Positions 23,301 through 31,350 of a stretch of 34,729 nt of DNA are shown here, in pieces; positions within the stretch are counted from its first letter, which is position 1, and the number at the start of each line of letters is the position of its first letter. The stretch lies in NCBI GenBank assembly GCA_030615045.1, contig JAUWZY010000001.1, positions 1-34,729 on the forward strand, given 5' to 3'. Position numbers and translations under genes: made by a program. The stretch is from Chloroflexota bacterium. Its GTDB lineage: Bacteria > Chloroflexota > Dehalococcoidia > SZUA-161 > JAUWZY01. The notes beneath the pieces were generated by a model that saw nothing but the letters and a program-made list of their open reading frames with translations, searched no databases and was not told the DNA's origin.

Positions 23301-24068
23301 ACGGAGCCTCTTAATAGCCTTTTTCCTTCGCTGCCCCGAGCTGGAGGCAGCTTCTTGATAAAGCTCTTGGCGCAGTTTCTCCAGATCGAACCCACTGAGG
23401 ATCTCCAGGAGCGCTTCTGCGCCCATCCCCGCGCTGTAGAGATGCCCCCATCTCCCGTGCAGCTCATGGTGATCCTCTATAGAGAGCAGCTTCATGTGGC
23501 CAAGTTCTGTCAGTTCATTAATCCTGGCCTTGAGTTCCTCCTCGAGCTTATGCTTTTGCTCATTGGCAGCGCCGGGCTCCTCAAGCTGAGCCAGCTCGCG
23601 GGCCGCCTCTTCCTTCAGCTGCTGCATCGCCTTTCTGCGCCCCTGTTCATCGACATGGGTAATGATGAACTTGGCGAAGTAGATCACCTGCTCCAAATTC
23701 CGCGGCGAGAGGTCGATGAGCAGCCCTAACCTCGAGGGCATTACTTTGACAAACCAAATATGAGCTACCGGGGCTGCTAATTCGATATGCCCGATGCGCT
23801 CCCGACGCACCTTGGCTCGTGCCACCTCAACGCCACATTTATCGCAGATAATGCCCTTATACTGCGCTTTCTTATACTTGCCACAGGCACATTCGAAGTC
23901 CTTTGTCGGACCGAAGATCCGCTCGCAGAACAGGCCATCCTTCTCCGGCTTCAAAGTGCGATAGTTGATGGTCTCAGGCTTAGTCACCTCACCATAAGAC
24001 CAGCTTCTGATCTGCTCCGGGGATGCCAGTGAGAGCCGAACTGTGCTGAAGTTGTTGAGCTCTAACAT
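20304..24068 (-). CDS. rpoC: RNA polymerase beta' subunit
   Basis: A 1254-residue beta' subunit. The N-terminal zinc site is [20 protein letters not shown]. The catalytic magnesium loop is [12 protein letters not shown]. The bridge-helix/trigger-loop region includes [43 protein letters not shown], with second zinc cysteines in [13 protein letters not shown]. The closing [17 protein letters not shown] block is conserved. The length is on the short side, without the large lineage-specific insertions of proteobacteria. The ATG abuts the rpoB stop with no gap, so the two subunits are translationally coupled. Confidence 0.98.
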   Translation of the reverse strand: [1254 protein letters not shown]

Positions 24069-27000
24069 TTATTCACTCTCCCCTAACTCCGGTCCGGTCA
24101 AATTTATCCCCAGCCTTGGTACCTCGGGCTCCCGCAACAGCGATACCCTTCCCTCCTCCTCACTGAGGATCTCAACCGCCAGCCCCAAACTCTGGAGCTC
24201 CTTGACCAAAACCCTAAACGATTCCGGAATCCCCATCTCCAGCAAATCCTCGCCCTTGACTATAGCCTCGTAGGTTTTGACCCGGCCCACCACGTTATCA
24301 GACTTGACGGTCAGTATTTCCTGCAGGTTATAGGCAGCACCATAGGCCTCTAAGGCCCAGACCTCCATTTCACCAAACCTCTGCCCGCCAAATTGCGCCT
24401 TGCCCCCCAAGGGCTGTTGGGTTATCAAGGAATAAGGGCCGGTGGACCTGGCATGGATCTTGTCCTCAACCAGGTGCACCAGCTTCATGATATACATATA
24501 GCCTACGGTGACCTCCTGTTCGAAGGGCTCGCCGCTACGCCCATCATAAAGCATCACCTTGCCGAAGATCGGCGCAGCACGTCTCTGCTCATGATAAAGC
24601 TTGCTTGTCGCTTGCTCTACCTGCTCATCGCTTAAAGTAGAGGCATCTATCCCCTGTTCCCCAAGCCAGAGGCGGAGACAGGCCATTCTGGGCTCACCTT
24701 TATTGCCGTCGTCGAATATCCGCTCCCCATCGTAGCCCCGCTCAGCGAGCCAGGCTTTGGCCCGCTCTATTTGTACTATCTCCCTCCCGTCCTCGCGGCT
24801 TATGGCCCCGGAGCGCTGCGCGAACCAGGCTCGAGCCAAGGCGTCCTCGATGGAGATATCGTCGGCGCCATCGAACACCGGGGACAGCACCTCGAAGTTC
24901 AGGGTCCGGGCTGCCCAGCCGAGATGGATCTCAAGGAGCTGGCCAACGTTCATCCGGGAGGGGACACCGAGAGGGCTGAGGATGACATCCACAGGTCGGC
25001 CATCGGGGAGGAAAGGCATGTCCTCAGCGGGCAGGATCTTAGCGATGACCCCCTTATTGCCATGGCGACCAGCCAGCTTGTCACCTTCACAGATCCTTCG
25101 CTTCTGGGCCACGAAGACCCAGACTACCTGGTTGACCCCTGGTGGCAGCTGGCTACGATCCTCCCGGGAGAAGACCTTGACATCTATCACCTTACCTTGC
25201 TCGCCGTAAGGCATGCGCAGCGAGGTATCTTTTACATCACGAGCCTTCTCCCCGAATATGGCACGAAGCAGCTTCTCCTCAGCGGTGAGCCCCCTTTCCC
25301 CCTTGGGGGTGATCTTGCCCACCAAGATGTCACCCGAGGCAACCGCGGCCCCGACGCGAATAATGCCCTCCTCATCGAGATTGCGCAGGCTCTCCTCGCC
25401 GACATTGGGTATATCCCTCGTCATCTCCTCAGGACCCAACTTCGTCTCCCTGGCTTCGATCTCATACCTCTCGATGTGGATCGAGGTCAGCCTATCATCT
25501 CGGACCATGCTCTCTGAGATGACGATTGCATCCTCAAAGTTATATCCCTCCCAGCTGAGGAAGGCGCAGAGGACATTTTGCCCCAAAGCCAGCTCCCCAC
25601 GGTCTGTAGCGAAGCTATCAGCCATAACCTGCCCCTGCTGCACCCGGTCTCCCTTATCCACCACCGGATGCTGATCGAGACATGTCCCCTGGTTTGAGCG
25701 GGTAAACTTGGTCAAGCGATAGCTGCGTTCCTCACCGCTATCCTCACGGACTACGATCCTGTTGGCGGTGACCGAGGTCACCTCTCCTGGAGACGCAGCG
25801 AAGACTACCCGACCACTGTCACGAGCGACCTCCCGCTCCATGCCGGTGGCGATCAGTGGCGCTTGGGGCCGCAGCAGTGGTGTCGCTTGGCGCTGCATAT
25901 TGGAACCCATCAGCGCTCTGTTGGCATCATCGTGCTCCAAGAAAGGGATTAGCGATGTGGTCACGCTCACTATTTGCTTTGGCGATATATCTATAAAGTC
26001 GATGTTCTCGGGGTTCTCCATGAGGAACCTGCTGCCATGCCTGACCTCGACCTTGCTGTCGAGGAAATGACCATGCTGGTCAAGGCGGGCATTAGCCTGA
26101 GCGACGACGTATTCCTCCTCCTCATCCGCGGGAAGATATTGCACCTCATTGGAGACGAAAGGCATGATCCCGATCATCCTCGGCGGGAGCTCAGCCAGCT
26201 GTTGTGCCAGCTCAGGTGTGATCATCGTGCCCGCCTCGACCAGTTCCTTGCCCTTGCTGTCGAGCACGGGCTCCCTGACTATCCTGGCGATGAGTTCCGG
26301 GGAGGTGTTCTCCAGCTCTTTTATCACCCTGCGATAGGGGCTCTCGATAAAGCTGAGCTCATTGACCTGGGCATAGGTTGCCAGCGAGGTGATGAGCCCG
26401 ATATTAGGACCCTCGGGGGTCTCAATGGGACAGATGCGACCATAATGGGAGTGGTGAACATCGCGGACCTCAAAACCGGCACGCTCCCGAGAAAGCCCCC
26501 CAGGTCCTAATGCCGAAAGCCGCCGCTTATGGGTCAGCTCTGCCAAAGGGTTGGTCTGATCCATGAATTGGGAAAGCTGGGAGCTGCCGAAGAACTCCTT
26601 CACCGCGGCAACCAAAGGGCGGTTATTGACCAGAGCACTCGGGGTTGCTGATTCGGGGGGGAGCAAGCTCATCCGCTCTTTTGCCATCCGTTCCATGCGC
26701 AGCAGCCCAACCCTGAGCTGGTTCTGCAACAGCTCCCCCACCGCTCGCACCCTGCGGTTACCCAGATGATCGATATCATCAGGGGCCTCGCTGCCATTGT
26801 TGACCATGATAATATGGCGCACAATGGCTACCGCGTCTTCCTTGGTCAGGGTGCGCTGCTTCAGGGGGAGGTTCAACCCAAGCCGTTTGTTAAGCTTATA
26901 ACGCCCTGTCTTGCCCAGGTCATAGCGGCGAGGGTTGAAGAACAAAGCGTTTATCAATCCATGGGCATTATCGAGGTTTGCGGATTCGCCAGGGCGCAGC

Positions 27001-27743
27001 CTGCGGTAGAAATCAATAAGTGCCTCTTCCTCGCTCCTAACCATAGGTTCATGTTCTATGGTGCGTTTGAGATAAGGGTGCTCGGGATCGGTGTCGACAT
27101 CGGAAAAGAGCTCCACTAACTCCTGCTCCGTGCCATAGCCGATTGCTCGAAGCAGAGTGGTCACCGAGAGCTTGCGCCTGCGGTCAACTTTGACCCAAAG
27201 CAGGTCCCGGTTTGAGGTCTCAAACTCAAGCCAAGCCCCTCGATTCGGGATTAGCTTGGCGAAGCAAAGTTGCTCCCCAGTGGCCGGATCCTCCTGCGGG
27301 GTAAAGTAAACGCCAGGGGAGCGGATCAATTGGCTTACCACCACCCGCTCCGCCCCATTGATAATGAAGGTGCCCCTCTCCGTCATCACCGGGAAATCGC
27401 CCATGAAAACCACTTGTTCCTTGATCTCCCCGATTTCCTTTATCAGCAACCGCACCTTGAGCCTTAGCGATGCGGCATAGGTCAGATCGAGCTCCCGGCA
27501 TTCCTGCTCCGAGTACTTCGGCTCATCAAACTCATGGTCAAGGAGATGGAGCTCGAATCGGTTGCCGGTGTAGTCTTTGATCGGGGAAAACTCGGCAAAG
27601 AGTTCCTTCAGCCCCTCCTCTCGAAGCCAGCGATGGGAGTCTTGCTGGATCTGGATTAGGTTCGGGATTGCCAACACATCTGGTATCTGAGCATAGGACT
27701 TCCTAACCCGTGAGGGACTGGGACTCACTATACCTAAGGTCAT
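24069..27743 (-). CDS. rpoB: RNA polymerase beta subunit
   Basis: A 1224-residue beta subunit. The rifampicin region reads SQLSQFMDQTNPLAELTHKRRLSALGPGG. It keeps the wild-type residues at the positions usually changed in resistant mutants (Asp, His and Ser equivalent to E. coli 516, 526 and 531), so rifampicin sensitivity is expected. Other core blocks are ETPEGPNIGLI, NVLCAFLSWEGYNFEDAIVISE, GDKLAGRHGNKGV and the C-terminal GGKAQFGGQRFGEMEVWALEAYGAA. I place the start at the ATG at 27743, seven bases after AGAGGT. An in-frame TTG at 27770 adds nine residues without a better ribosome site. rpoC follows directly. Confidence 0.97.
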   Translation of the reverse strand: MTLGIVSPSPSRVRKSYAQIPDVLAIPNLIQIQQDSHRWLREEGLKELFAEFSPIKDYTGNRFELHLLDHEFDEPKYSEQECRELDLTYAASLRLKVRLLIKEIGEIKEQVVFMGDFPVMTERGTFIINGAERVVVSQLIRSPGVYFTPQEDPATGEQLCFAKLIPNRGAWLEFETSNRDLLWVKVDRRRKLSVTTLLRAIGYGTEQELVELFSDVDTDPEHPYLKRTIEHEPMVRSEEEALIDFYRRLRPGESANLDNAHGLINALFFNPRRYDLGKTGRYKLNKRLGLNLPLKQRTLTKEDAVAIVRHIIMVNNGSEAPDDIDHLGNRRVRAVGELLQNQLRVGLLRMERMAKERMSLLPPESATPSALVNNRPLVAAVKEFFGSSQLSQFMDQTNPLAELTHKRRLSALGPGGLSRERAGFEVRDVHHSHYGRICPIETPEGPNIGLITSLATYAQVNELSFIESPYRRVIKELENTSPELIARIVREPVLDSKGKELVEAGTMITPELAQQLAELPPRMIGIMPFVSNEVQYLPADEEEEYVVAQANARLDQHGHFLDSKVEVRHGSRFLMENPENIDFIDISPKQIVSVTTSLIPFLEHDDANRALMGSNMQRQATPLLRPQAPLIATGMEREVARDSGRVVFAASPGEVTSVTANRIVVREDSGEERSYRLTKFTRSNQGTCLDQHPVVDKGDRVQQGQVMADSFATDRGELALGQNVLCAFLSWEGYNFEDAIVISESMVRDDRLTSIHIERYEIEARETKLGPEEMTRDIPNVGEESLRNLDEEGIIRVGAAVASGDILVGKITPKGERGLTAEEKLLRAIFGEKARDVKDTSLRMPYGEQGKVIDVKVFSREDRSQLPPGVNQVVWVFVAQKRRICEGDKLAGRHGNKGVIAKILPAEDMPFLPDGRPVDVILSPLGVPSRMNVGQLLEIHLGWAARTLNFEVLSPVFDGADDISIEDALARAWFAQRSGAISREDGREIVQIERAKAWLAERGYDGERIFDDGNKGEPRMACLRLWLGEQGIDASTLSDEQVEQATSKLYHEQRRAAPIFGKVMLYDGRSGEPFEQEVTVGYMYIMKLVHLVEDKIHARSTGPYSLITQQPLGGKAQFGGQRFGEMEVWALEAYGAAYNLQEILTVKSDNVVGRVKTYEAIVKGEDLLEMGIPESFRVLVKELQSLGLAVEILSEEEGRVSLLREPEVPRLGINLTGPELGESE

Positions 27744-27839
27744 TGTGCCCACCTCTTCAAAAGATGACAAGCCGAAGACATAGAAATAGTGTAAATGGAG
27801 TCAGAAATGGAGTTACGGAGGAATCATCGACAAATAAAT

Positions 27840-27868
27840 AGTATAGCACGCTTTTCTCTTTTTGTCAA
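27840..27868 (-). promoter_or_regulatory. Promoter of rpoB-rpoC(-valS)
   Basis: On the minus strand TTGACA (27868-27863), a 17-base spacer and TATACT (27845-27840). The predicted start near 27833 gives a leader of about 90 bases. A short hairpin (CCCC-ATTACC-GGGG) lies just upstream, after the acpP stop, but lacks a T-run of its own. Confidence 0.82.
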
Positions 27869-27894
27869 TACCCCGGTAATGGGGTTCAGCGCTG

Positions 27895-28155
27895 CTATCT
27901 GTCCTCTATCCCTCGTTCCTTTATATAGTCGATCGCGTCTTGCAGCGTTTTTATCTTCTCGGCATCTTCATCAGGTATCTCTAAAATCCGTTCCTTATCG
28001 CTGAATTCCTCTTCCAATGCCATGACCAATTCCACCAAGTCAAGGGAGTCAGCGTTTAGGTCGTCGGCGAACGAGGCCTGAGGTGTGACCTCAGAATCTT
28101 CGACGCCGAGCTGCTCGACAACAATCTTTTTCACCCGCTCGAACACTGTAATCAT
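27895..28155 (-). CDS. acpP: Acyl carrier protein
   Basis: An 86-residue acidic four-helix carrier of fatty acid synthesis. The phosphopantetheine attachment serine is Ser37 in LNADSLDLVELVMALEEEF. The opening VFERVKKIVVEQLGV and the close TLQDAIDYI are typical. The ATG follows GGGGGGAAG. The gene lies upstream of rpoB and behind its own promoter; fabD, which loads malonyl groups onto this protein, is a few genes away in the same direction. Confidence 0.96.
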   Translation of the reverse strand: MITVFERVKKIVVEQLGVEDSEVTPQASFADDLNADSLDLVELVMALEEEFSDKERILEIPDEDAEKIKTLQDAIDYIKERGIEDR

Positions 28156-28196
28156 CTTCCCCCCTAGGCAAACTTGAGACCGATTCTAACACAAAA

Positions 28197-28225
28197 ATCA
28201 TAACCAGTTCCAGTCCCATTGTCAA
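28197..28225 (-). promoter_or_regulatory. Promoter of acpP
   Basis: On the minus strand TTGACA (28225-28220), a 17-base spacer and TATGAT (28202-28197), about 40 bases before the acpP ATG. Confidence 0.8.
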
Positions 28226-28292
28226 GAGCACAAACTGCTATATTATCTGCCTATTAACCATAATTGCTACCTCGATTGCAGTCCTAAATCAT

Positions 28293-28718
28293 CTAAGTCC
28301 GAAATTCTGCTGGCAGTGCCGCTGAGCTTACCGCCCCCAGAACACCATTGACGAACCTGGGGGAGCTATCACTGCCAAAGGCCTTGGCCAGCTCTACCGC
28401 TTCATTAATGGCAACCTTTATCAACCCCTTACCAGAGGTGGAGAGCTCAAAGATGGCGAGCCTCAGGATGTTCCTATCGATTATTGAAAGCTGTGCCACC
28501 GGGAAATTCGAGGCATAGGTTTGGATGATGGCATCAAGCTTTGCCCTATTATCCAGAACCCCGTTCACCAGCCCCTGAGCGAAGGTCGCTGCCTCCCCAG
28601 ACAGGGGCTTATCCTCCATCAGCCGGGCCAGAGTCGATGCCGGCTCATGTCCCACACAATCGACCTCATATAATGTTTGTAAAGCTAAGGCCCTAGCCTT
28701 GCGCCGCATAACAGCCAT
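28293..28718 (-). CDS. nusB: Transcription antitermination factor NusB
   Basis: A 141-residue all-helical protein. The N-terminal RRKARALALQTLYEVD block and the C-terminal IDRNILRLAIFEL and AINEAVELAKAFGSDSSPRFVNGVLGAV blocks are diagnostic of NusB. With S10 (NusE) it binds boxA RNA and keeps rRNA transcription from terminating early. The ATG at 28718 is used here; a second ATG three codons on (28709) is also possible. The full frame of the upstream radical SAM gene would end only three bases before this start, a normal operon spacing. Confidence 0.95.
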   Translation of the reverse strand: MAVMRRKARALALQTLYEVDCVGHEPASTLARLMEDKPLSGEAATFAQGLVNGVLDNRAKLDAIIQTYASNFPVAQLSIIDRNILRLAIFELSTSGKGLIKVAINEAVELAKAFGSDSSPRFVNGVLGAVSSAALPAEFRT

Positions 28719-28721
28719 CCA

Positions 28722-28790
28722 TTAATAATCGCTGCCCAGCAAGTGGATGTTCCCCACCCGCACGTTGTTTAACCCTGTTTCCTTTGCCAC
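28722..28790 (-). pseudogene. Severed C-terminal end of the second radical SAM gene, in frame after a TAG
   Basis: After the TAG at 28793-28791 the frame continues as VAKETGLNNVRVGNIHLLG and ends with TAA at 28724-28722, three bases before nusB. The segment matches the normal end of this family (a helix followed by a V-x-V/I-GN motif). The stop therefore cuts off a conserved end, with no other lesion. Confidence 0.82.
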
Positions 28791-29864
28791 CTACAAGCAT
28801 TCCTGGGCATGCCTCCTTGAGGTAGTGGGAAGGTCGCCCATGAAGAAATGGGGATAAAAGGCAAGAAGGGCATAGGGAATTTCAGGATTCAGGGAGGCAA
28901 TGAAGGTGGCAATCTTCGCCACCTCCTCCGTTTCCACATATCCAGGGATGAGAAGGGTGCTGGCCACCAGCAATGGGGGCTGAGGTCTCCTCTCGATATA
29001 CTGAGCTAAGAGGCGGAAGTTTTGCAACGTCCTTTTATTGCTCACCCCACAGAGGGCCAGGTGCAACTCCTCGCTCCAGGCCTTGAGGTCGAACTTGATG
29101 CAGCCCCCGGACTTTAGCGAAAGTTCAGCCATCTGCCGTAATAGATTGGGATGCATCGAGCCATTCGTCTCCCAACAGATACGGAGGATTCTGTCCTTGG
29201 CCTGGTTCAAAGCCAGCCGAGATGCCAGGATAGCATGCGGGAGTTGAGGTGTTGGGTCGCCTCCGAAGTAGCAGATGCAGGATGTCTTCTCATCCACCTG
29301 GTCGGCAAGTTCTTGGGCACTGGCCTTGGGCGCAGCGGTTGCGGAAAGGCGATAGTGCCAATTCTGGCAAAAGAGGCAATCGAAGGAGCAGGCCTGATAG
29401 AAAACAGCGAGGTTGTTATAGCCGAACTCCGGACCATTGCGATAGGCCAACCGGGGATATCCGGCGCCGGTGCCTCCAGGACAGACCCAATCGGCGACGC
29501 AATTGGTAGGCAGAGGGTCATGATACCAAGAGACATTGCCTCTTTGCCCCACGGCGCCGCTGAGCTTGCCGCCGATGTTGATCCTGAGCCCACAATAGCT
29601 CCTGCCGGCCTCGGGGATGCTGCATTCATTGAGGCAAATGCGACAGCTCAGCCCTTTTTCCCCCTTCGGCGGCTCTTTGGGCAGGCCAAACCCCTCTCTC
29701 TCATCATGATGAACCTGTTCCACAGCTTGGTGAAGCTCAGCAAAGTGGTTCTTTATGCACTCAGCGCACAGCCCCAAGCTCTGAGAGATAAGAACCGATT
29801 CCTTCCCGCAGCAACGGCATTTGACGATGGTCTTGGTCGCTGATTTAGTTCTTATTATCCCCAT
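28791..29864 (-). CDS. AmmeMemoRadiSam-like radical SAM protein, truncated by an in-frame TAG
   Basis: A 357-residue product as written, 380 if the TAG is passed. Residues 16-36 hold a zinc-knuckle pair (CRCC, CAEC). A second cysteine set follows (CRICLNEC and YCGLR). The SAM-binding CxxxCxxC is CSFDCLFC (Cys159, 163, 166). Further radical SAM landmarks are CYFGGDPTPQLPH and ICWETNGS. The ATG at 29864 is two bases after the fabD stop; a start at 29912 would overlap fabD. The family belongs to the PflX/AmmeMemoRadiSam group of activating enzymes whose substrate is unknown. The frame ends at TAG directly before the conserved VAKETGLNNVRVGNIHLL end, 23 codons early. Its place in an operon between fabD and nusB looks like cotranscription rather than a functional link. 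Confidence 0.88.
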   Translation of the reverse strand: MGIIRTKSATKTIVKCRCCGKESVLISQSLGLCAECIKNHFAELHQAVEQVHHDEREGFGLPKEPPKGEKGLSCRICLNECSIPEAGRSYCGLRINIGGKLSGAVGQRGNVSWYHDPLPTNCVADWVCPGGTGAGYPRLAYRNGPEFGYNNLAVFYQACSFDCLFCQNWHYRLSATAAPKASAQELADQVDEKTSCICYFGGDPTPQLPHAILASRLALNQAKDRILRICWETNGSMHPNLLRQMAELSLKSGGCIKFDLKAWSEELHLALCGVSNKRTLQNFRLLAQYIERRPQPPLLVASTLLIPGYVETEEVAKIATFIASLNPEIPYALLAFYPHFFMGDLPTTSRRHAQECL

Positions 29865-29866
29865 GG

Positions 29867-31132
29867 CTAACAGGTGAGGTGCAAGGCAGCAGCCACTCTC
29901 TGAGATCGGCAAAGCTGGTTATAACTATCACAGGCCTTATCAGTAGCTGCCACTACTAACTCGATGCCTTGAGATTCAAGGTATTGTCTGGTCTCAGCCG
30001 GGATCTGCACCAGTCCATACGCCCCGGTTCCAACGATCAATGCCTGCGGCCTCTCGGAGACGATTTCATCGAGATCCTCAGGGCAAAGCTCATGTCCTTG
30101 CCTCCGCCACCAATCCTTGACGCCTTGGCGCAGAATGAGGACGTCGTTGGAGTATTCCTTCCCATCGATGACAACGTGACCGAAGCGGTAGGACTCGATC
30201 ATCAACCCATCCCCTGCCCAAAAGCTCAGCGCTCTAATGGAGGACATATCGCTGATGTTGACGGTCTGCGCCCCCTTATCGATCCTCTTAATAAGCCCAG
30301 AAAGCACGCTCCCGGGGCCGATCTCGATGAATGTGGAAACCCCGTGGTCAATCATATATTGTACCGAATGTCGCCAACGAACACAATGACGGAGCTGGTG
30401 CGCCAGCTCCTCCTTGATCTCCTGAGCAGTAGTCGCCGGCTGAGCGGTGGTGTTGACCACAATGGGGATCTCGGGGTCACGGAAGTGGAGCTCGGAGATG
30501 ATGCGAGCCAGCTCATCCGCAGCCGACTTCATAAGCTGGGAATGGAAGGCGCCGCTAACCTCGAGGGGGACTACCCGTGCCCCTTGGCTCCGGGCCAGTT
30601 CCATAGCCTGATTCAGAGCCTCCACTGCCCCGCTGATCACGATCTGATTCGGGGAGTTGATGTTGGCGATCTCTACCCCAACCTCCTGGCAAAGCTTAGC
30701 CAGGGATGGTTCATCAAGCCCGATGATCGCCGCCATACCGCCGGGTTGCCTTGCCCCCGCCTGATGCATCAACCGCCCCCGCTCTTGAACAAGGCGGATG
30801 CAATCGCTGAATTCGAGAACCCCAGCGGCTACTAACGCAGTATACTCGCCGAGGCTATGCCCAGCCACCAATGAGGGCTGAAACCCACTATGAAGCTCAG
30901 AAACAGCCCTGAGGCAAGCGATGCTGGTTGCCATTATCGCCGGTTGGGCATGGATGGTTTGACAAAGCTCCTCTTCTGGACCCTGAAAACAGAGCTGAGA
31001 TAGAGGGAAATCGAGAGCTCGGTCGCATTCCTCGAAGACCTCCCGGGCTGCGGGGGAATCCTGATACAGGTCCAGCCCCATGCCCAGTTTTTGCGACCCC
31101 TGGCCGGGAAAGACGAAAGCGATGTCACCCAT
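29867..31132 (-). CDS. fabD: Malonyl-CoA:ACP transacylase fused to an Mth938-like domain
   Basis: A 421-residue protein. Residues 1-295 are a complete FabD: GQGSQ near the N-terminus, the acyl serine in GHSLGEY (Ser93), catalytic His in SGAFHSQLM (about 197) and the closing IEIGPGSVLSGLIKRID. It moves malonyl from CoA to acyl carrier protein. The last about 110 residues are an Mth938/DUF498-type domain: IESYRFGHVVIDGKEYSNDVLIL, ALIVGTGAYGLVQIP and the end RVAAALHLTC. FabD is normally about 310 residues and separate from this domain. An ATG at 30202 with an AGGGGAT-like upstream site could also start the second domain on its own. The fabD start is the ATG at 31132 behind GGAGGGA; an in-frame ATG at 31144 immediately follows the rpmF stop. 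Confidence 0.93.
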   Translation of the reverse strand: MGDIAFVFPGQGSQKLGMGLDLYQDSPAAREVFEECDRALDFPLSQLCFQGPEEELCQTIHAQPAIMATSIACLRAVSELHSGFQPSLVAGHSLGEYTALVAAGVLEFSDCIRLVQERGRLMHQAGARQPGGMAAIIGLDEPSLAKLCQEVGVEIANINSPNQIVISGAVEALNQAMELARSQGARVVPLEVSGAFHSQLMKSAADELARIISELHFRDPEIPIVVNTTAQPATTAQEIKEELAHQLRHCVRWRHSVQYMIDHGVSTFIEIGPGSVLSGLIKRIDKGAQTVNISDMSSIRALSFWAGDGLMIESYRFGHVVIDGKEYSNDVLILRQGVKDWWRRQGHELCPEDLDEIVSERPQALIVGTGAYGLVQIPAETRQYLESQGIELVVAATDKACDSYNQLCRSQRVAAALHLTC

Positions 31133-31144
31133 GGCTCCCTCCAT

Positions 31145-31345
31145 CTATCGCCCTTTCCCCTTCTTGCTCTCTATCGGCAGCACTTCCCGTCCTCGATAGC
31201 TCCCGCAGTTGGGGCAGACACGATGGGATGGCTTGAGAGCATGACATTGCGGGCAGGGAACCAACTGAGGAAACGAGAATTGACGATGGGAACGTCTTTT
31301 CCCACGGCGAGCTTGTGATGTCTTCCTTTTGGGCAAAGCGGCCAC
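31145..31345 (-). CDS. rpmF: 50S ribosomal protein L32
   Basis: A 66-residue L32 with the N-terminal LPKRKTSQARRGKRRSH block and the zinc-type cysteines CPQC and CPNC (C-terminal pair before GSYRGREV). The start is a GTG at 31345. The DUF177-rpmF-fatty acid gene order is widespread, and fabD follows without a gap. Its TAG stop is directly followed by an in-frame ATG of fabD. Confidence 0.95.
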   Translation of the reverse strand: MAALPKRKTSQARRGKRRSHRQFSFPQLVPCPQCHALKPSHRVCPNCGSYRGREVLPIESKKGKGR

Positions 31346-31350
31346 GGCAG

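Noticed and set aside
4022..29912. General reassignment of TAG to an amino acid
   Set aside because: Many genes here end properly at TAG (valS, acpP, nusB, helicase, rpmF, recF) with another stop soon after or unrelated sequence beyond, so TAG is used as a normal stop.
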